Assembly (NCBI GenBank): GCA_017465625.1
Contig: JAFTVV010000010.1
Location: 1-64,000 of the forward strand
Length of the DNA stretch: 64,000 nt
DNA from: Oscillospiraceae bacterium
GTDB lineage: Bacteria > Bacillota > Clostridia > Oscillospirales > Oscillospiraceae
Direction of reading: 5' to 3'
Shown: piece after piece, positions 35,471-45,450 of the stretch
Layout: each line of letters opens with the position of its first letter
Position numbering within the stretch: the stretch's first letter is position 1
Made by a program: the position numbers and the translations under genes
Notes under the pieces: model-generated
The model's database searches: none
Seen by the model: the letters and a program-made list of their open reading frames with translations, nothing else
What the model was told of the DNA's origin: nothing

Positions 35471-38215
35471 TTACATTCCTGCAGAAATATCTTTATCTCT
35501 GCAGCATTTTTTATACTTTTTGCCACTGCCGCAGGGGCAGGGATCGTTAGGGCCTACCTTGGTAGAGGCGTTGCGCACCGGCTGTTTCTTCACCGTGGCC
35601 TCCTGGGCACCGGAGGTGCTGACCTCCTTTGCCACCTTTTCCCGTTTCACTTCCTGTGCAGGACGAATTTCCACGGCAAAAATGCGGCGAACAGTCTCTT
35701 CCCGAATGGCGGTAACCATCGCCTCGAACATCTGATAGCCTTCCTCTTTGTAGGCAATGACCGGATCGTGCTGACCGTAGGCGCGCAGAGAGATGCCCTG
35801 CTTCAGATCGTCCATAGCGTCAATGTTATCCATCCAGTACTCGTCTACCACACGGAGCATCACCACGCGCTCCAGCTCCCGCATCATCGGTGCGCCATAA
35901 CGGTTTTCCTTGGCTTCGTAGGTAGCCGTTGCCTTTTCAAACAGGAACTCGGCAAGATCCTCTGCAGTCATACCGTCTTCGGGCAGATCCTCAAACTTGA
36001 AGAACAGATTACCCAGCTTATTCTTCAGCTCTTTGCGTCCGCTTTCATCCAGAATGCCGCCATTTTCCGTCAGTGCTTCTGTGGCTGCGGACTCCATATA
36101 AGAACGGAGCATACTCATCATATTATCCCGCAGATCCTCCCCGTCCAGCACCTTTTGCCGCTGGGCGTAGATGACCTCACGCTGGGTATTCATCACGTTA
36201 TCGTATTCCAGAACATTCTTTCTGGAACGGAAGTTGCGGCTTTCCACACTGCGCTGTGCATTTTCCACCGCATTGGAGAGGATTTTGGCGTCAATGGGTG
36301 TATCCTCATCCAGACCCAGCATATTCATAATGCCCATCACCCGATCCGAAGAGAACAGACGCATCAAATCGTCCTGCAAGCTCAGGTAGAAGTGGCTTTC
36401 ACCGGGATCACCCTGACGACCGGAACGGCCGCGAAGCTGATTGTCAATACGACGGGATTCGTGGCGCTCGGTACCAATGATGAACAGGCCGCCGGCATCC
36501 CGTACCTTCTGTGCCTCTTCCGCCATTTCGGCAGCATATTTTTTAAGCAGCCGTTCGTACTCGGCACGCAGAGCCAAAATCTCTGCATCGTCCGTCTCGG
36601 AATAGGCATTTGCCTGCTGTAATAGCTCCTCCGGCAAGCCTTTTTTCCGCAGCTCGTTCATTGCCATATACTCGGCATTACCGCCCAGCACAATATCCGT
36701 ACCACGACCTGCCATATTGGTGGCAATGGTGACTGCTCCCAGCTTACCTGCCTGCGCAACAATTGGTGCTTCCTGTTCGTGGTTTTTGGCGTTAAGCACG
36801 TTGTGGGGCACACCGGTCTTCTTGAGCAGCTTGGACAGCAGTTCACTCTTTTCAATGGAGACCGTACCCACCAGCACCGGCTGTCCTTTCCCGTAACATT
36901 CCTGCACCTGACGGATGATGGCACGGAACTTGCCCACCTCGGTTTTATACACCGTGTCGGAACGGTCCTTGCGGATTACCGGACGGTTGGTGGGGATTTC
37001 CACCACGTCCAGATTGTAAATGGCTTCAAATTCTTCTTTCTCCGTCAATGCTGTACCGGTCATACCGGAAAGCTTATTATAAAGACGGAAGAAATTCTGG
37101 AAGGTAATGGTGGCAAGGGTTTTGCTCTCGCTGGCAACCTGCACCCGTTCCTTGGCTTCGATAGCCTGATGCAAGCCTTCGTTGTACCGTCTGCCGTACA
37201 TCAAACGGCCGGTAAATTCGTCAACAATGATGATTTCCCCATCTTTTACCACGTAGTCGATGTCTTTTTTCATCAGACCGCGGGCCTTCATCGCCTGATT
37301 CAGATGGTGGTTGAGGGTGGCATTTTCCGGGTCGGCTAAGTTTTCCACCTGGAACTGCCGTTCCGCCTTGGCAATACCGGAGGCGGTCAGGGATACAGAA
37401 CGGGACTTTTCATCCACCACGTAGTCGCAGTCTAAGCTGTCCTGTTCTTCCTTTTCGTCGGTTTTGGCAAAAACCTGCTTCCGCAGACCTGCCACAAACG
37501 CATCTGCCAGCTCGTACAGCTTGGAGGAATCCTCGCCACGGCCGGAAATGATCAGCGGGGTACGGGCTTCGTCGATCAAAATGGAGTCTACCTCGTCCAC
37601 GATGGCAAAGGCGTGTCCGCGCTGTACCAGATCCTGCTTATAAAGCGCCATATTATCACGCAGGTAGTCAAAGCCCAATTCGTTATTGGTGCAGTAGGTG
37701 ATATCGGCGGCGTAGGAAATGCGTCGTTCCTCCGGCTTCATACCGGGAATGACCAGTCCCACCGTCAGACCCATATACCGATATACTTTGCCCATCCACT
37801 CCGAGTCACGCTTTGCAAGGTAGTCGTTTACCGTGACCACGTGGACACCCCGACCACTTAAAGCGTTCAGATAGCAAGGCAGAACAGCCACCAAGGTCTT
37901 ACCTTCACCGGTTTTCATTTCCGCAATACGGCCTTGGTGCAGAACAATACCGCCGATCAGCTGGACGGGATAGGGACGCATACCCAGTACCCGGTCTGCC
38001 GCTTCACGGATGGCGGCAAAGGCCTCGGGAAGCAGCTCGTCCAGCGTTTCGCCCTTTTGATAACGATCCTGAAATTCCCGTGTTTTGGCCTTCAGGTTCT
38101 CCTCGGAAAGGGCTTTATATTCCTCCTCCATTGATAGAATTTTGTCTACAATGGGTTTTATTTTTTTAATTTCCTTTTCGGAATGTGTGCCGAAAATTTT
38201 GCTGATCAGTCCCAT
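35471..38215 (-). CDS. secA: protein translocase ATPase SecA
   Basis: 914 aa. SecA drives preproteins through SecYEG. Nucleotide-binding domain 1 has [17 protein letters not shown] (about residues 100-116) and the DEVD box in [17 protein letters not shown] (about 205-221); preprotein-crosslinking, NBD2 ([14 protein letters not shown], about 485) and helical domains follow. The C-terminal SEC-C zinc motif [13 protein letters not shown] (about residues 894-906) is intact. Length is usual for Clostridia. It often precedes prfB in Firmicutes; here prfB is absent, and prfA lies divergently upstream. Confidence 0.97.
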   Translation of the reverse strand: MGLISKIFGTHSEKEIKKIKPIVDKILSMEEEYKALSEENLKAKTREFQDRYQKGETLDELLPEAFAAIREAADRVLGMRPYPVQLIGGIVLHQGRIAEMKTGEGKTLVAVLPCYLNALSGRGVHVVTVNDYLAKRDSEWMGKVYRYMGLTVGLVIPGMKPEERRISYAADITYCTNNELGFDYLRDNMALYKQDLVQRGHAFAIVDEVDSILIDEARTPLIISGRGEDSSKLYELADAFVAGLRKQVFAKTDEKEEQDSLDCDYVVDEKSRSVSLTASGIAKAERQFQVENLADPENATLNHHLNQAMKARGLMKKDIDYVVKDGEIIIVDEFTGRLMYGRRYNEGLHQAIEAKERVQVASESKTLATITFQNFFRLYNKLSGMTGTALTEKEEFEAIYNLDVVEIPTNRPVIRKDRSDTVYKTEVGKFRAIIRQVQECYGKGQPVLVGTVSIEKSELLSKLLKKTGVPHNVLNAKNHEQEAPIVAQAGKLGAVTIATNMAGRGTDIVLGGNAEYMAMNELRKKGLPEELLQQANAYSETDDAEILALRAEYERLLKKYAAEMAEEAQKVRDAGGLFIIGTERHESRRIDNQLRGRSGRQGDPGESHFYLSLQDDLMRLFSSDRVMGIMNMLGLDEDTPIDAKILSNAVENAQRSVESRNFRSRKNVLEYDNVMNTQREVIYAQRQKVLDGEDLRDNMMSMLRSYMESAATEALTENGGILDESGRKELKNKLGNLFFKFEDLPEDGMTAEDLAEFLFEKATATYEAKENRYGAPMMRELERVVMLRVVDEYWMDNIDAMDDLKQGISLRAYGQHDPVIAYKEEGYQMFEAMVTAIREETVRRIFAVEIRPAQEVKREKVAKEVSTSGAQEATVKKQPVRNASTKVGPNDPCPCGSGKKYKKCCRDKDISAGM

Positions 38216-38319
38216 AATACACTTCCTGTTTCCATAGTTTTGACCATTATACCATATTTCAATTGAAAATCATAGGGTTTCATAGAAAATTTTTAGATTA
38301 TCCAAAAAAGGCGGATGTA

Positions 38320-38348
38320 TTTACATTTGGGCAAACTCTTGGTATAAT
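38320..38348 (+). promoter_or_regulatory. prfA promoter
   Basis: -35 TTTACA (38320-38325), 17-bp spacer, -10 TATAAT (38343-38348), 29 bases before the start codon. Confidence 0.75.
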
Positions 38349-38377
38349 AATCAAAATAAAATGAGGGAGTATGCCCG

Positions 38378-39436
38378 ATGATTGAAAAACTACAGGCGGT
38401 TGCAAGCCGTTTTGAGGAGCTTTGCGCCCGCAGTGAGCAACCGGATTTTTATAACGACCCGAAAAAAGCCACCGCAATTTTACGGGAGCGCAACGATTTA
38501 GAGCCCATTGTGGAAACCTACCACGCCTATATGCAGGCAGAGCAGGATATGTGCGATGCACTGGAGCTGATGAGCGAGCCGGAGATGAAGGATTTCTGCC
38601 AGCAGACTTATCAGGACGCTAAAAACGAAAAAGAACAGCTGTTTAAGCAGCTGCAGATTCTCCTGCTGCCCAAAGACCCCAACGACCAAAAAAGCGTCAT
38701 TGTGGAGATCCGCGGCGGCGTTGGCGGTGAGGAAAGTGCGCTGTTTGCCCACAGTCTGTTTCGGATGTACAGCATGTATGCCGCCCAAAAGGGCTGGCAG
38801 GTGGAGCTGATGAACTACAACGAAACGGAGCTGGGCGGTGTCAAGGAAGCCGACTTTGTCATTAACGGACGGGGTGCATATTCCCGTCTGAAGTACGAAT
38901 CCGGTGTGCACCGTGTTCAGCGCGTACCGGAGACCGAATCCGGCGGACGTGTGCATACCTCCACCGCAACGGTGGCAGTCCTGCCGGAAATGGAGGAAGT
39001 GGACGTGCAGATCAATCCTGCCGACATTGAAATGCAGGTCTACCGCGCCAGCGGTGCAGGCGGTCAGCACGTCAACAAAACCAGCTCTGCTGTGCGCCTG
39101 ATTCATAAGCCTACTGGCATTGTAGTGGCCTGTCAGGAGGAACGCAGTCAGGTGCAAAACCGTGAAAAATGTATGCGCCTGCTGGCATCCAAGCTGTACG
39201 AGATCGAACAGGAAAAGCAGGATGCAGAGGTGACCGGTATGCGCCGCAGTCAAGTGGGCACCGGTATGCGCAACGAGCGCATCCGCACCTATAACTTCCC
39301 TCAGGGACGGGTCACCGACCATCGCATCGGTTTGACCCTTTACAAAATTGACAGTGTGATGGACGGCGGAATTGACGAGATCATTGACGCACTGGCCACC
39401 GCAGATCAGGCAGAAAAGCTGAAAAATCAAAAGTGA
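38378..39436 (+). CDS. prfA: peptide chain release factor 1
   Basis: 352 aa. RF1 reads UAA and UAG stop codons and triggers peptide release. The GGQ catalytic loop is in [17 protein letters not shown] (about residues 225-241). The codon-recognition segment [20 protein letters not shown] shows the RF1-type PxT tripeptide as PET. Length matches RF1, and the leading helical domain ([20 protein letters not shown]) is typical. The ATG follows GAGGGAG. It is followed 25 bp later by tsaE, with which it is probably cotranscribed. Confidence 0.97.
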   Translation: MIEKLQAVASRFEELCARSEQPDFYNDPKKATAILRERNDLEPIVETYHAYMQAEQDMCDALELMSEPEMKDFCQQTYQDAKNEKEQLFKQLQILLLPKDPNDQKSVIVEIRGGVGGEESALFAHSLFRMYSMYAAQKGWQVELMNYNETELGGVKEADFVINGRGAYSRLKYESGVHRVQRVPETESGGRVHTSTATVAVLPEMEEVDVQINPADIEMQVYRASGAGGQHVNKTSSAVRLIHKPTGIVVACQEERSQVQNREKCMRLLASKLYEIEQEKQDAEVTGMRRSQVGTGMRNERIRTYNFPQGRVTDHRIGLTLYKIDSVMDGGIDEIIDALATADQAEKLKNQK

Positions 39437-39461
39437 TGACCAAAAAGTTGGAGAGAATAGG

Positions 39462-39899
39462 ATGATTTTTTACTCAAACAGCCCCCAGCAGACAGAAGAA
39501 GTGGGGGAAAAGCTGGCAAAAGCATTAAAACCCGGTGCAGTAATTGCCTATAAAGGGGATTTGGGGGCAGGAAAAACCGCCTTTACCCGTGGTCTTGCCC
39601 GTGGACTGGGTGCTGCCGAACAGGTCACCAGTCCCACTTATACCATTGTAAACGAATACCTGTCCGGCAGAATGCCCCTGTTTCACTTTGATATGTACCG
39701 TTTAAGCTGCAGTGACGACCTGTTCGATATCGGCTGGGAGGACTATTTGGAGCGCAATGGCGTGTGTGCCGTGGAGTGGAGCGAAAACGTGGCAGACGCA
39801 CTGGAAGACCCCATTGTGGTGGAGATTTCCAAAACCGGTGACGAAAGCCGCACCATCACCATTACAGGAGGAACAGATTATGCTGATTTTGGCCTTTGA
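39462..39899 (+). CDS. tsaE: tRNA threonylcarbamoyladenosine biosynthesis ATPase TsaE
   Basis: 145 aa, family length. Walker A GDLGAGKTAFTRGLARGLG (about residues 31-49) and the switch-like VTSPTYTIVNEY (about 55-66) define TsaE, the ATPase that supports the TsaBD complex in making t6A37 on ANN-reading tRNAs. HFDMYRL (about 72) carries a further conserved Asp. Its last 20 bases overlap the tsaB start, so the two are translationally coupled. tsaD and rimI, usual neighbours, are not in the window. Confidence 0.95.
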   Translation: MIFYSNSPQQTEEVGEKLAKALKPGAVIAYKGDLGAGKTAFTRGLARGLGAAEQVTSPTYTIVNEYLSGRMPLFHFDMYRLSCSDDLFDIGWEDYLERNGVCAVEWSENVADALEDPIVVEISKTGDESRTITITGGTDYADFGL

Positions 39900-40587
39900 G
39901 ACCTCTGCAAAAGCCGGCTCAGTGGCGCTGATGGAAAACGGCATTTTGCTGGGTGAAAGCTATCAGAACACCGGCCTGACCCACAGCCAGACCCTATTGA
40001 GTATGGCCCAGCAGTTACTTACAAATTGCGGTCGGACGCCTCAGCAGGTGGAAGCAGTTGCGGTGGCAGCAGGTCCGGGCAGCTTTACCGGTGTGCGCAT
40101 TGGCGTGGCGGCGGCAAAAGGCTTTGCTTTTGGACTGGAAATTCCCTGTTGCGGTGTGTCCACTTTGGAAGCAATGGCAGAAAACTTAGGTATTTTCAAC
40201 GGCTGGGTGATGCCGGTGATGGATGCACGCCGCAGTCAGGTTTATAACGCCATGTTCCGGTATCAACGGGGCGAGGCGACCCGTATTCGGGAGGATCGCG
40301 CCATTGCTTTGGAGGAACTTTTAGAGGATTTAGGGCCGGTGGACGGACCGGTGTATCTGGTGGGAGACGGCAGTAAGCTGACGCATGAAACATTGCGTGA
40401 GCGTTGGCCCAATTTGGTTTTGCCTCCGGAGCACAAAATGCATCAGCGTGCCGCAGGCGTGGCATTGGTGGCAGAAAAGATGCTCCTACGGGGAGAAGTC
40501 TGCGATGCCGCCGCCTTAGAGCCCAACTACCTGCGCCTGTCCCAGGCCGAACGGGAACGAAACGAAAAACTTTCCAAAACGGAATAA
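39880..40587 (+). CDS. tsaB: TsaB, t6A synthesis scaffold protein
   Basis: 235 aa from the ATG at 39880 with AGGAGGAACAGATT before it; the longer upstream frame lies inside tsaE and is rejected. TsaB is an ASKHA-fold paralogue of TsaD that dimerises with it. Motifs MLILAFETSAKAGSVALME (N-terminus) and VAAGPGSFTGVRIGVAAAKG (about 63-82) are diagnostic. Terminator-like hairpin at 40591. Confidence 0.95.
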   Translation: MLILAFETSAKAGSVALMENGILLGESYQNTGLTHSQTLLSMAQQLLTNCGRTPQQVEAVAVAAGPGSFTGVRIGVAAAKGFAFGLEIPCCGVSTLEAMAENLGIFNGWVMPVMDARRSQVYNAMFRYQRGEATRIREDRAIALEELLEDLGPVDGPVYLVGDGSKLTHETLRERWPNLVLPPEHKMHQRAAGVALVAEKMLLRGEVCDAAALEPNYLRLSQAERERNEKLSKTE

Positions 40588-40590
40588 AAA

Positions 40591-40621
40591 CAGAGCAGGA
40601 CGGCAATGCCTTCCTGCTCTG
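40591..40621 (+). terminator. hairpin after tsaB
   Basis: CAGAGCAGGACGGC-AAT-GCCTTCCTGCTCTG, one mismatch; a variant of the GGACGGCAATGCCGTCC stem. The following T-tract is weak. Confidence 0.65.
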
Positions 40622-40676
40622 TCTGTCAAAAAACCTTGTTTTTGACGATTTGGTGGTTCTTTGATCCTCTGAAAAA

Positions 40677-40709
40677 GCAAAGGCCTCGGATTTACTCCGA
40701 GGCCTTTGC
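40677..40709. terminator. second hairpin downstream of tsaB
   Basis: Perfect 14-bp stem GCAAAGGCCTCGGA/TCCGAGGCCTTTGC with TTTAC loop; on the minus strand TTTTTC follows, so it may also serve trxB from the other side. The stretch 40710-40859 shows no gene. Confidence 0.6.
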
Positions 40710-40859
40710 ATAGGTAAAGAGGAAAGGAAAATGAAATGAAGATTTATTACCTCTATAGTAGAGGAAAGATTTTAAATAAAAAAGCGTATAAATTTTAAGA
40801 AAGTATTAAGTTCAAAAATTTTTCCGTTCCGTACCTGAAATTTTGGTTTTAATCCCCTC

Positions 40860-41771
40860 TTATCGGTCTAAATAACGGCAGGCGGCCATGGCGGCAATCG
40901 CACCGTCAGCAGAGGCGGTTACCACCTGACGAATGTGCTTGCTGCGGCAGTCTCCTGCCACAAAAAGTCCCTCTGTTTGGGTGGTACAGCCCTCGTCACT
41001 GTCAAAATACCCCCAGTCGTTTAGCTTTGCAAGCTGCGCAAAAGCATCGTTTTCCGGCTGAAGACCCACCGCTAAAAATACACCGTCCACCTGCAACGTG
41101 GAAATTGCACCGGTCAGGTCGTTGCGCAGGTCGATGCTGACCAAATTGCCGTCCTGCGTGTTGTAGCCTGCAACCAAAGTGCTGTAGAGAATTTCCACGT
41201 TCTTTTTCTGTGCCAAAGCATCCGCAAGCTTCTTCTCCCCTGTCAGGAACGCCAAATTCTGCACGATGGTCACTTTTTCGCACACTTCGCTGAGCAGCAG
41301 TGCCTCCTGCAAAGCAGAATTGCCGCCGCCGATCATCGCAACCTGCTGACCGGTGTAGAACGCACCGTCACACACAGCACAAAAAGAGATGCCGTTGCCG
41401 ATCAGTTCTTCTTCTCCCGGCAGACCCAGGGTGCGATGCTTCACGCCCACAGCCAAAATCACGGTGCGGCCGTTAAAACAGCTGCCCTCCTCGGTGGACA
41501 CCGCAAAGCCGTCTGCAGTCTTTTCCACAGCGATTACATTTTCCAGCTCCACATCCGCGCCCAAATTCATCGCCTGATCCACAAACTTCTCCGCAAACTC
41601 CGCACCGCTGATGGTGGCAAAGCCGGGGATGTTTTCCACCTTGGGGGAAAAGGCAATCTGTCCGCCAAAGCCGTTTTTTTCAATAATCAACACGGTTTTT
41701 CCGGCACGCAGACCGTAAACCGCGGCAGTCAGTCCTGCAGGACCGCCGCCAATAATAATCATATCGTACAT
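40860..41771 (-). CDS. trxB: thioredoxin reductase (FAD/NADPH)
   Basis: 303 aa from the ATG at 41769-41771; the longer upstream frame lacks a ribosome site. FAD-binding GGGPAGLTAAVYGLRAGK (N-terminus), redox-active CAVCDG (about residues 131-136), NAD(P)-binding MIGGGNSALQEALLLSE (about 147) and C-terminal FAD motif FVAGDCRSKHIRQVVTA (about 270) are all present. It reduces thioredoxin-like proteins; a candidate client is the redoxin domain of NrdD encoded 281 bp upstream. No trx gene is adjacent. Confidence 0.93.
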   Translation of the reverse strand: MYDMIIIGGGPAGLTAAVYGLRAGKTVLIIEKNGFGGQIAFSPKVENIPGFATISGAEFAEKFVDQAMNLGADVELENVIAVEKTADGFAVSTEEGSCFNGRTVILAVGVKHRTLGLPGEEELIGNGISFCAVCDGAFYTGQQVAMIGGGNSALQEALLLSEVCEKVTIVQNLAFLTGEKKLADALAQKKNVEILYSTLVAGYNTQDGNLVSIDLRNDLTGAISTLQVDGVFLAVGLQPENDAFAQLAKLNDWGYFDSDEGCTTQTEGLFVAGDCRSKHIRQVVTASADGAIAAMAACRYLDR

Positions 41772-42052
41772 CGTATTTTCCTTTCGTTTTTCGTCCCTGT
41801 GCGGACTTCGGGGCTGTCTCAAAAGGAATGAGACAGCCCTCGAAAACCTATGCTTATTACAATTTGACCGTAGGGAACAGCCTGTGTGCCAATGTCATGA
41901 AGTTCAGCCTTATTGTCATTCCGAGCCAGTGCGCACACTGGCGTGGGAATCTCAAAGTATAGCGTTGTACACTGAGATTGCCACACCAGTGACACGGTCA
42001 CTGGTTCGCAATGACACAAACTTAATGGCATAGGCCTGTGTGCCGTTCCGGA
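41772..42052. repeat. intergenic repeat block before trxB
   Basis: A hairpin GGGCTGTCTC...GAGACAGCCC (41811-41839) is followed by paired modules ending GTGCGCACACTGGCGTGGGA and ACCAGTGACACGGTCACTGG, set in TCATTCCGAG/CGCAATGACA borders. This is the same border design as IR-1 (28600, 60260) with a different palindrome inside. No gene. Confidence 0.65.
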
Positions 42053-44428
42053 TTACAGGGATGCTAAGTATTTCTTGATTTCGGGGACGGAATAGTAGCT
42101 GTTAAAGTTTTCTCCGTCGGTGATAATCAAGGTGGGTGCGCCCTTTACACCGTAAGATTTGCACTGATCCAGATTCTCGTCTGCAATCAGCTTTTCGTAG
42201 GCTACTCCGGCCTTGCTGAGCAGGCCCTCCGCCACACGGCAGTTGGGGCAGGTCATACGGGAAAAGAGGATCGCTTTGCCGCTGACGGCAGGTGCCGGTG
42301 CTGCTTGCTCCTCACAAGGTGCTTCGCATACAGAAACGGGTGCTTCCTTCTTCAACACGGAAGTGCCGATGTTGTAGGTCTTGCGGTCGTTATATTCCTG
42401 GGTCTTGCCGTCGTTCCAGTTCTGCACCGGACGGTAATAGCCGGTAATACGGCTGTATACCTCGGTCTTCTTGCCGCAGACGGGGCAGGTAAACTGCTCG
42501 CCTACCAGATAGCCGTGCTCAGCACAGACGGAGTAGGTGGGAGACAGGGTGTAGTAAGGCAGTTTGTGGTTTTCTGCAATCTTCCGCACTAAAGATGCGG
42601 CGGCCTTCCAGTCCGGCAGCTTCTCGCCTAAGAAGGCGTGGAATACCGTACCGGAGGTGTAACGGGTCTGCAGCTCGTCCTGAATTTCCAGGGCGGTGAA
42701 GATGTCCTCGGTGAAGCCCACAGGCAGGTGGGAGGAGTTGGTGTAGTAGGGTGTGCCGTTTTCGTTGGCAGTGATGATATCGGGATACAGCTTCTTATCG
42801 TGCTTTGCGAAACGGTAGGTGGTGGATTCTGCCGGTGTTGCTTCCAGATTGTACAGGTCGCCGTAGGCTTCCTGATAGTCAGAAAGACGCTCCCGCATGT
42901 GATCCAGCACTTCCTTGGCAAACTGCTGAACCTTTTCGTGGGTCAGGTCTGCACGAAGCCACTTGGCATTCAAACCTACCTCATTCATACCAATCAGACC
43001 GATGGTGGAGAAGTGGTTGGCAAACGTACCCAGATAGCGCTTGGTATAGGGATACAGACCGGATTCCATCAGCTTGGTAATCACGGTGCGCTTGGTCTTT
43101 AAGCTGCGGGCAGCAATGTCCATCAGCTTGTCCAGACGCTTGTAGAAATCCGCCTCATTCTCTGCCAGATAGGCGATACGGGGCAGGTTGATGGTGACCA
43201 CGCCGATGGAGCCGGTGGATTCACCGGAGCCGAAGAAGCCGCCGGACTTCTTCCGCAGTTCACGCAGATCCAAACGCAGACGGCAGCACATCGAACGCAC
43301 ATCGGAGGGCTCCATATCGGAGTTGATGTAGTTGGAGAAGTAGGGTGTGCCGTACTTTGCGGTCATTTCAAACAGGAGCTTGTTGTTCTCGGTTTCGCTC
43401 CAGTCGAAGTTACGGGTGATGGAGTAGGTGGGAATGGGATACTGGAAGCCACGGCCATTGGCGTCGCCCTCGATCATAATCTCGATGAAGGCCTTGTTGA
43501 CCATATCCATTTCCTTCTTGCAGTCGCCGTAGGTGAAATTCATCTCCTTGCCGCCGACGATGGCAGGCTGATCCTGCAGATCGGGGGGAACGGTCCAGTC
43601 CAGTGTGATGTTGGAGAAGGGTGCTTGTGTGCCCCAACGGGAGGGTGTATTCACACCGTAGATGAAGGACTGAATACACTGCTTAACTTCCTTTTGGGTC
43701 AGGTTGTCCACCTTGACAAAGGGTGCAAGGTACGTGTCGAAAGAAGAAAAGGCCTGTGCGCCTGCCCACTCGTTCTGCATAATGCCCAGGAAGTTCACCA
43801 TTTGGTTGCAAAGGGTGGATAAGTGGCCGGCAGGAGAAGAGGTGATCTTGCCCACAACGCCGCCCAGACCTTCCTGAATCAGCTGCTTCAAGCTCCAGCC
43901 GGCACAGTAGCCGGTGAGCATAGACAAATCGTGCAGGTGCATTGCCGCACTGCGGTGTGCCTCTGCCACTTCCTCGTCGTAAATCTCGCTGAGCCAGTAG
44001 TTTGCGGTAATCGCGCCGGAGTTGGAGAGAATCAGACCGCCTACGGAGTAGGTCACGGTAGAATTTTCCTTGACGCGCCAGTCGTTGATCTGCAGGTAGT
44101 TGTCTACCAGATCCTTATAGTTCAGCAACGCAGAGTTGACGTTACGCACCTTCTCCCGCTGCTTGCGGTACAGGATGTAGGCCTTCGCCACATCGGAATA
44201 ACCGCACTCGGACAGCACCTGCTCCACGCTGTCCTGAATGTCCTCCACAGAGATGCTTCCGTCCTTGATTTTCATTTCAAAGGCGGAGGTGACCTGCAAA
44301 GAGAGCATATTGATCACGCTGGGGTGGTGATTGCGGCCCACAGCGTCAAATGCCTTGACCATGGCGGCACTGATCTTACTGATATCAAACTCAGCGGAGG
44401 TGCCGTCTCGCTTCAATACCTTATACAT
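42053..44428 (-). CDS. nrdD: anaerobic ribonucleoside-triphosphate reductase with fused redoxin domain
   Basis: 791 aa from the ATG at 44426-44428 with AAGGAGGA upstream. Reduces NTPs to dNTPs by a glycyl radical without oxygen. ATP-cone at the N-terminus (YKVLKRDGTSAEFDISKISA), ten-stranded barrel, zinc site with CAEHGY and CPVCGK (about residues 650-672) and the glycyl-radical motif RITGYYRPVQNWNDGK (about 679) are present. After a short Ala/Pro linker (about 725) a thioredoxin/glutaredoxin-like domain follows (KAILFSRMTCPNCRVAEGLL, CPNC active site, and GAPTLII with the cis-Pro). The fusion may supply or recycle reductant. Controlled by NrdR boxes. Confidence 0.95.
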   Translation of the reverse strand: MYKVLKRDGTSAEFDISKISAAMVKAFDAVGRNHHPSVINMLSLQVTSAFEMKIKDGSISVEDIQDSVEQVLSECGYSDVAKAYILYRKQREKVRNVNSALLNYKDLVDNYLQINDWRVKENSTVTYSVGGLILSNSGAITANYWLSEIYDEEVAEAHRSAAMHLHDLSMLTGYCAGWSLKQLIQEGLGGVVGKITSSPAGHLSTLCNQMVNFLGIMQNEWAGAQAFSSFDTYLAPFVKVDNLTQKEVKQCIQSFIYGVNTPSRWGTQAPFSNITLDWTVPPDLQDQPAIVGGKEMNFTYGDCKKEMDMVNKAFIEIMIEGDANGRGFQYPIPTYSITRNFDWSETENNKLLFEMTAKYGTPYFSNYINSDMEPSDVRSMCCRLRLDLRELRKKSGGFFGSGESTGSIGVVTINLPRIAYLAENEADFYKRLDKLMDIAARSLKTKRTVITKLMESGLYPYTKRYLGTFANHFSTIGLIGMNEVGLNAKWLRADLTHEKVQQFAKEVLDHMRERLSDYQEAYGDLYNLEATPAESTTYRFAKHDKKLYPDIITANENGTPYYTNSSHLPVGFTEDIFTALEIQDELQTRYTSGTVFHAFLGEKLPDWKAAASLVRKIAENHKLPYYTLSPTYSVCAEHGYLVGEQFTCPVCGKKTEVYSRITGYYRPVQNWNDGKTQEYNDRKTYNIGTSVLKKEAPVSVCEAPCEEQAAPAPAVSGKAILFSRMTCPNCRVAEGLLSKAGVAYEKLIADENLDQCKSYGVKGAPTLIITDGENFNSYYSVPEIKKYLASL

Positions 44429-44482
44429 AAAATCCTCCTTATAAGAAATACAGGCGCTGCCTGTAAAATGTGCAACGCCTGT

Positions 44483-44511
44483 ATTATAGGAGTGGATTTT
44501 GTTTTTGTCAA
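44483..44511 (-). promoter_or_regulatory. nrdD promoter, consensus
   Basis: On the minus strand: TTGACA (44506-44511), 17-bp spacer, TATAAT (44483-44488). Both hexamers match consensus fully. The -35 lies inside NrdR box A. Confidence 0.85.
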
Positions 44512-44554
44512 TATATAGTGCCCAAAAAAGTTGCACAAACACAATATATTGTGT
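44507..44554 (-). promoter_or_regulatory. two NrdR boxes
   Basis: Box A GGCACTATATATTGAC (44507-44522) and box B ACACAATATATTGTGT (44539-44554, a perfect palindrome) are 32 bp apart centre to centre, the three-turn spacing typical of NrdR-controlled nrd promoters. Box A covers the -35. Box B starts two bases after the nrdG stop codon. NrdR is an ATP/dATP-sensing repressor; its gene is outside the window. Confidence 0.9.
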
Positions 44555-44555
44555 T

Positions 44556-45266
44556 TTACAACTCTACGCCCCGTATCTCTGCCCGGTGGACAAAAGGTGC
44601 GGCTATGTCCAAAAAACGCGCCAGCTTTTCCGCTTCGGGGGTGGAAAGCCCTTCCTGCAGGACACTGTCCCTCTGGGTAAATTGTTGGATAAAGTAGGCT
44701 TTTGGAGTGTTTTCGGATACTTTCTGCAGCCATTGGGCAATTTCCACAAAGGCCTGTTCATCGTGAAATTCCTCCACCACCGTGGTGCGAAATTCATAAT
44801 CCACCTTATTGGATGTCAAAAAGGAAATACTTTTTTCAATGCAAGTCAAATCCAAATGGGGCAGACCTGCGGTTTCGGCATAACGGGCAGGACTGTTTTT
44901 AATGTCCATGGCCACGTAATCCACCAGACCGTCTGAAACCACCTGCTCCAGCACGTCGGGACGAAAGCCGTTGGTATCCAGCTTGACGCTGTAGCCTAAA
45001 GCCTTGATTTTTTTCAGGAAGTCCGGCAGACTTTTTTGCACCGTCGGCTCACCGCCTGTGACGCAGACCCCGTCCAAAAGACCTTGGCGCTTGCGTAAAA
45101 ACGCCCAAAATTCCTCCTCGTCCACCGAATACGGCCCGTCGTGGTCTAATAAATCCCGGTTGTGGCAGAAGGGACAACGAAAATTGCACCCCTGTAAAAA
45201 CACCGTACACGCCACCTTTCCGGGATAATCCAGCAAGGTCATTTTCTGCAATCCGGCAATGCGCAT
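44556..45266 (-). CDS. nrdG: anaerobic ribonucleotide reductase activating protein (radical SAM)
   Basis: 236 aa from the ATG at 45264-45266 (AAAGGAGACAAGC upstream). The radical SAM cysteines are in FLQGCNFRCPFCHNRDLL (about residues 20-37), followed by VCVTGGEPTVQKSL. The length (236 rather than about 155-175) matches the longer clostridial activase type. It installs the glycyl radical on NrdD. nrdG is upstream of nrdD, which has its own NrdR promoter between the two. The nrdG leader runs straight into the palindrome array at 45290, so its promoter is not obvious. Confidence 0.92.
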   Translation of the reverse strand: MRIAGLQKMTLLDYPGKVACTVFLQGCNFRCPFCHNRDLLDHDGPYSVDEEEFWAFLRKRQGLLDGVCVTGGEPTVQKSLPDFLKKIKALGYSVKLDTNGFRPDVLEQVVSDGLVDYVAMDIKNSPARYAETAGLPHLDLTCIEKSISFLTSNKVDYEFRTTVVEEFHDEQAFVEIAQWLQKVSENTPKAYFIQQFTQRDSVLQEGLSTPEAEKLARFLDIAAPFVHRAEIRGVEL

Positions 45267-45290
45267 TTTGCTTGTCTCCTTTCTTTTTCT

Positions 45291-45376
45291 TGCCGCAAGG
45301 CATATCGAGTGCGTCGGCACATATCGAGCGCGTCAGCGCATATCGAAAATTCCGCAGGAATTTATATCGACGAATT
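45291..45376. repeat. ATATCG-tag palindrome array D1, left arm
   Basis: Tags ATATCG at 45302, 45321, 45340 and 45364 with palindromes GTGCGTCGGCAC, GCGCGTCAGCGC and AAATTCCGCAGGAATTT. The same arm recurs almost unchanged at 45581-45666, offset 290 bp. Confidence 0.8.
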
Positions 45377-45450
45377 TCATTCTATTCCCTTCGCAGTGGT
45401 AATGGAAGAAATAAGAAGCTTACGGATTTTGCTGCATTGTCCATAAACAT
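45377..45450 (-). pseudogene. internally deleted four-helix-bundle gene remnant
   Basis: Holds the ribosome site and start (ATGTTTATGGA) of the intact gene at 46017, then jumps to the last codons: the end reads CSKIRKLLISSITTAKGIE against CGSIRRRLIASITTAKGIE in the intact copy. About 275 bases of the middle are missing and the start and end are in different frames. The protein end differs at several positions, so this is a diverged paralogue rather than a fresh copy. Confidence 0.75.

Noticed and set aside
39712..39879. Longer N-terminus for tsaB
   Set aside because: It lies in tsaE coding sequence; ATG 39880 has a ribosome site and matches family starts.
41811..41839. Insertion sequence end (GGGCTGTCTCAAAA)
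   Set aside because: Only a single hairpin without transposase or second end.
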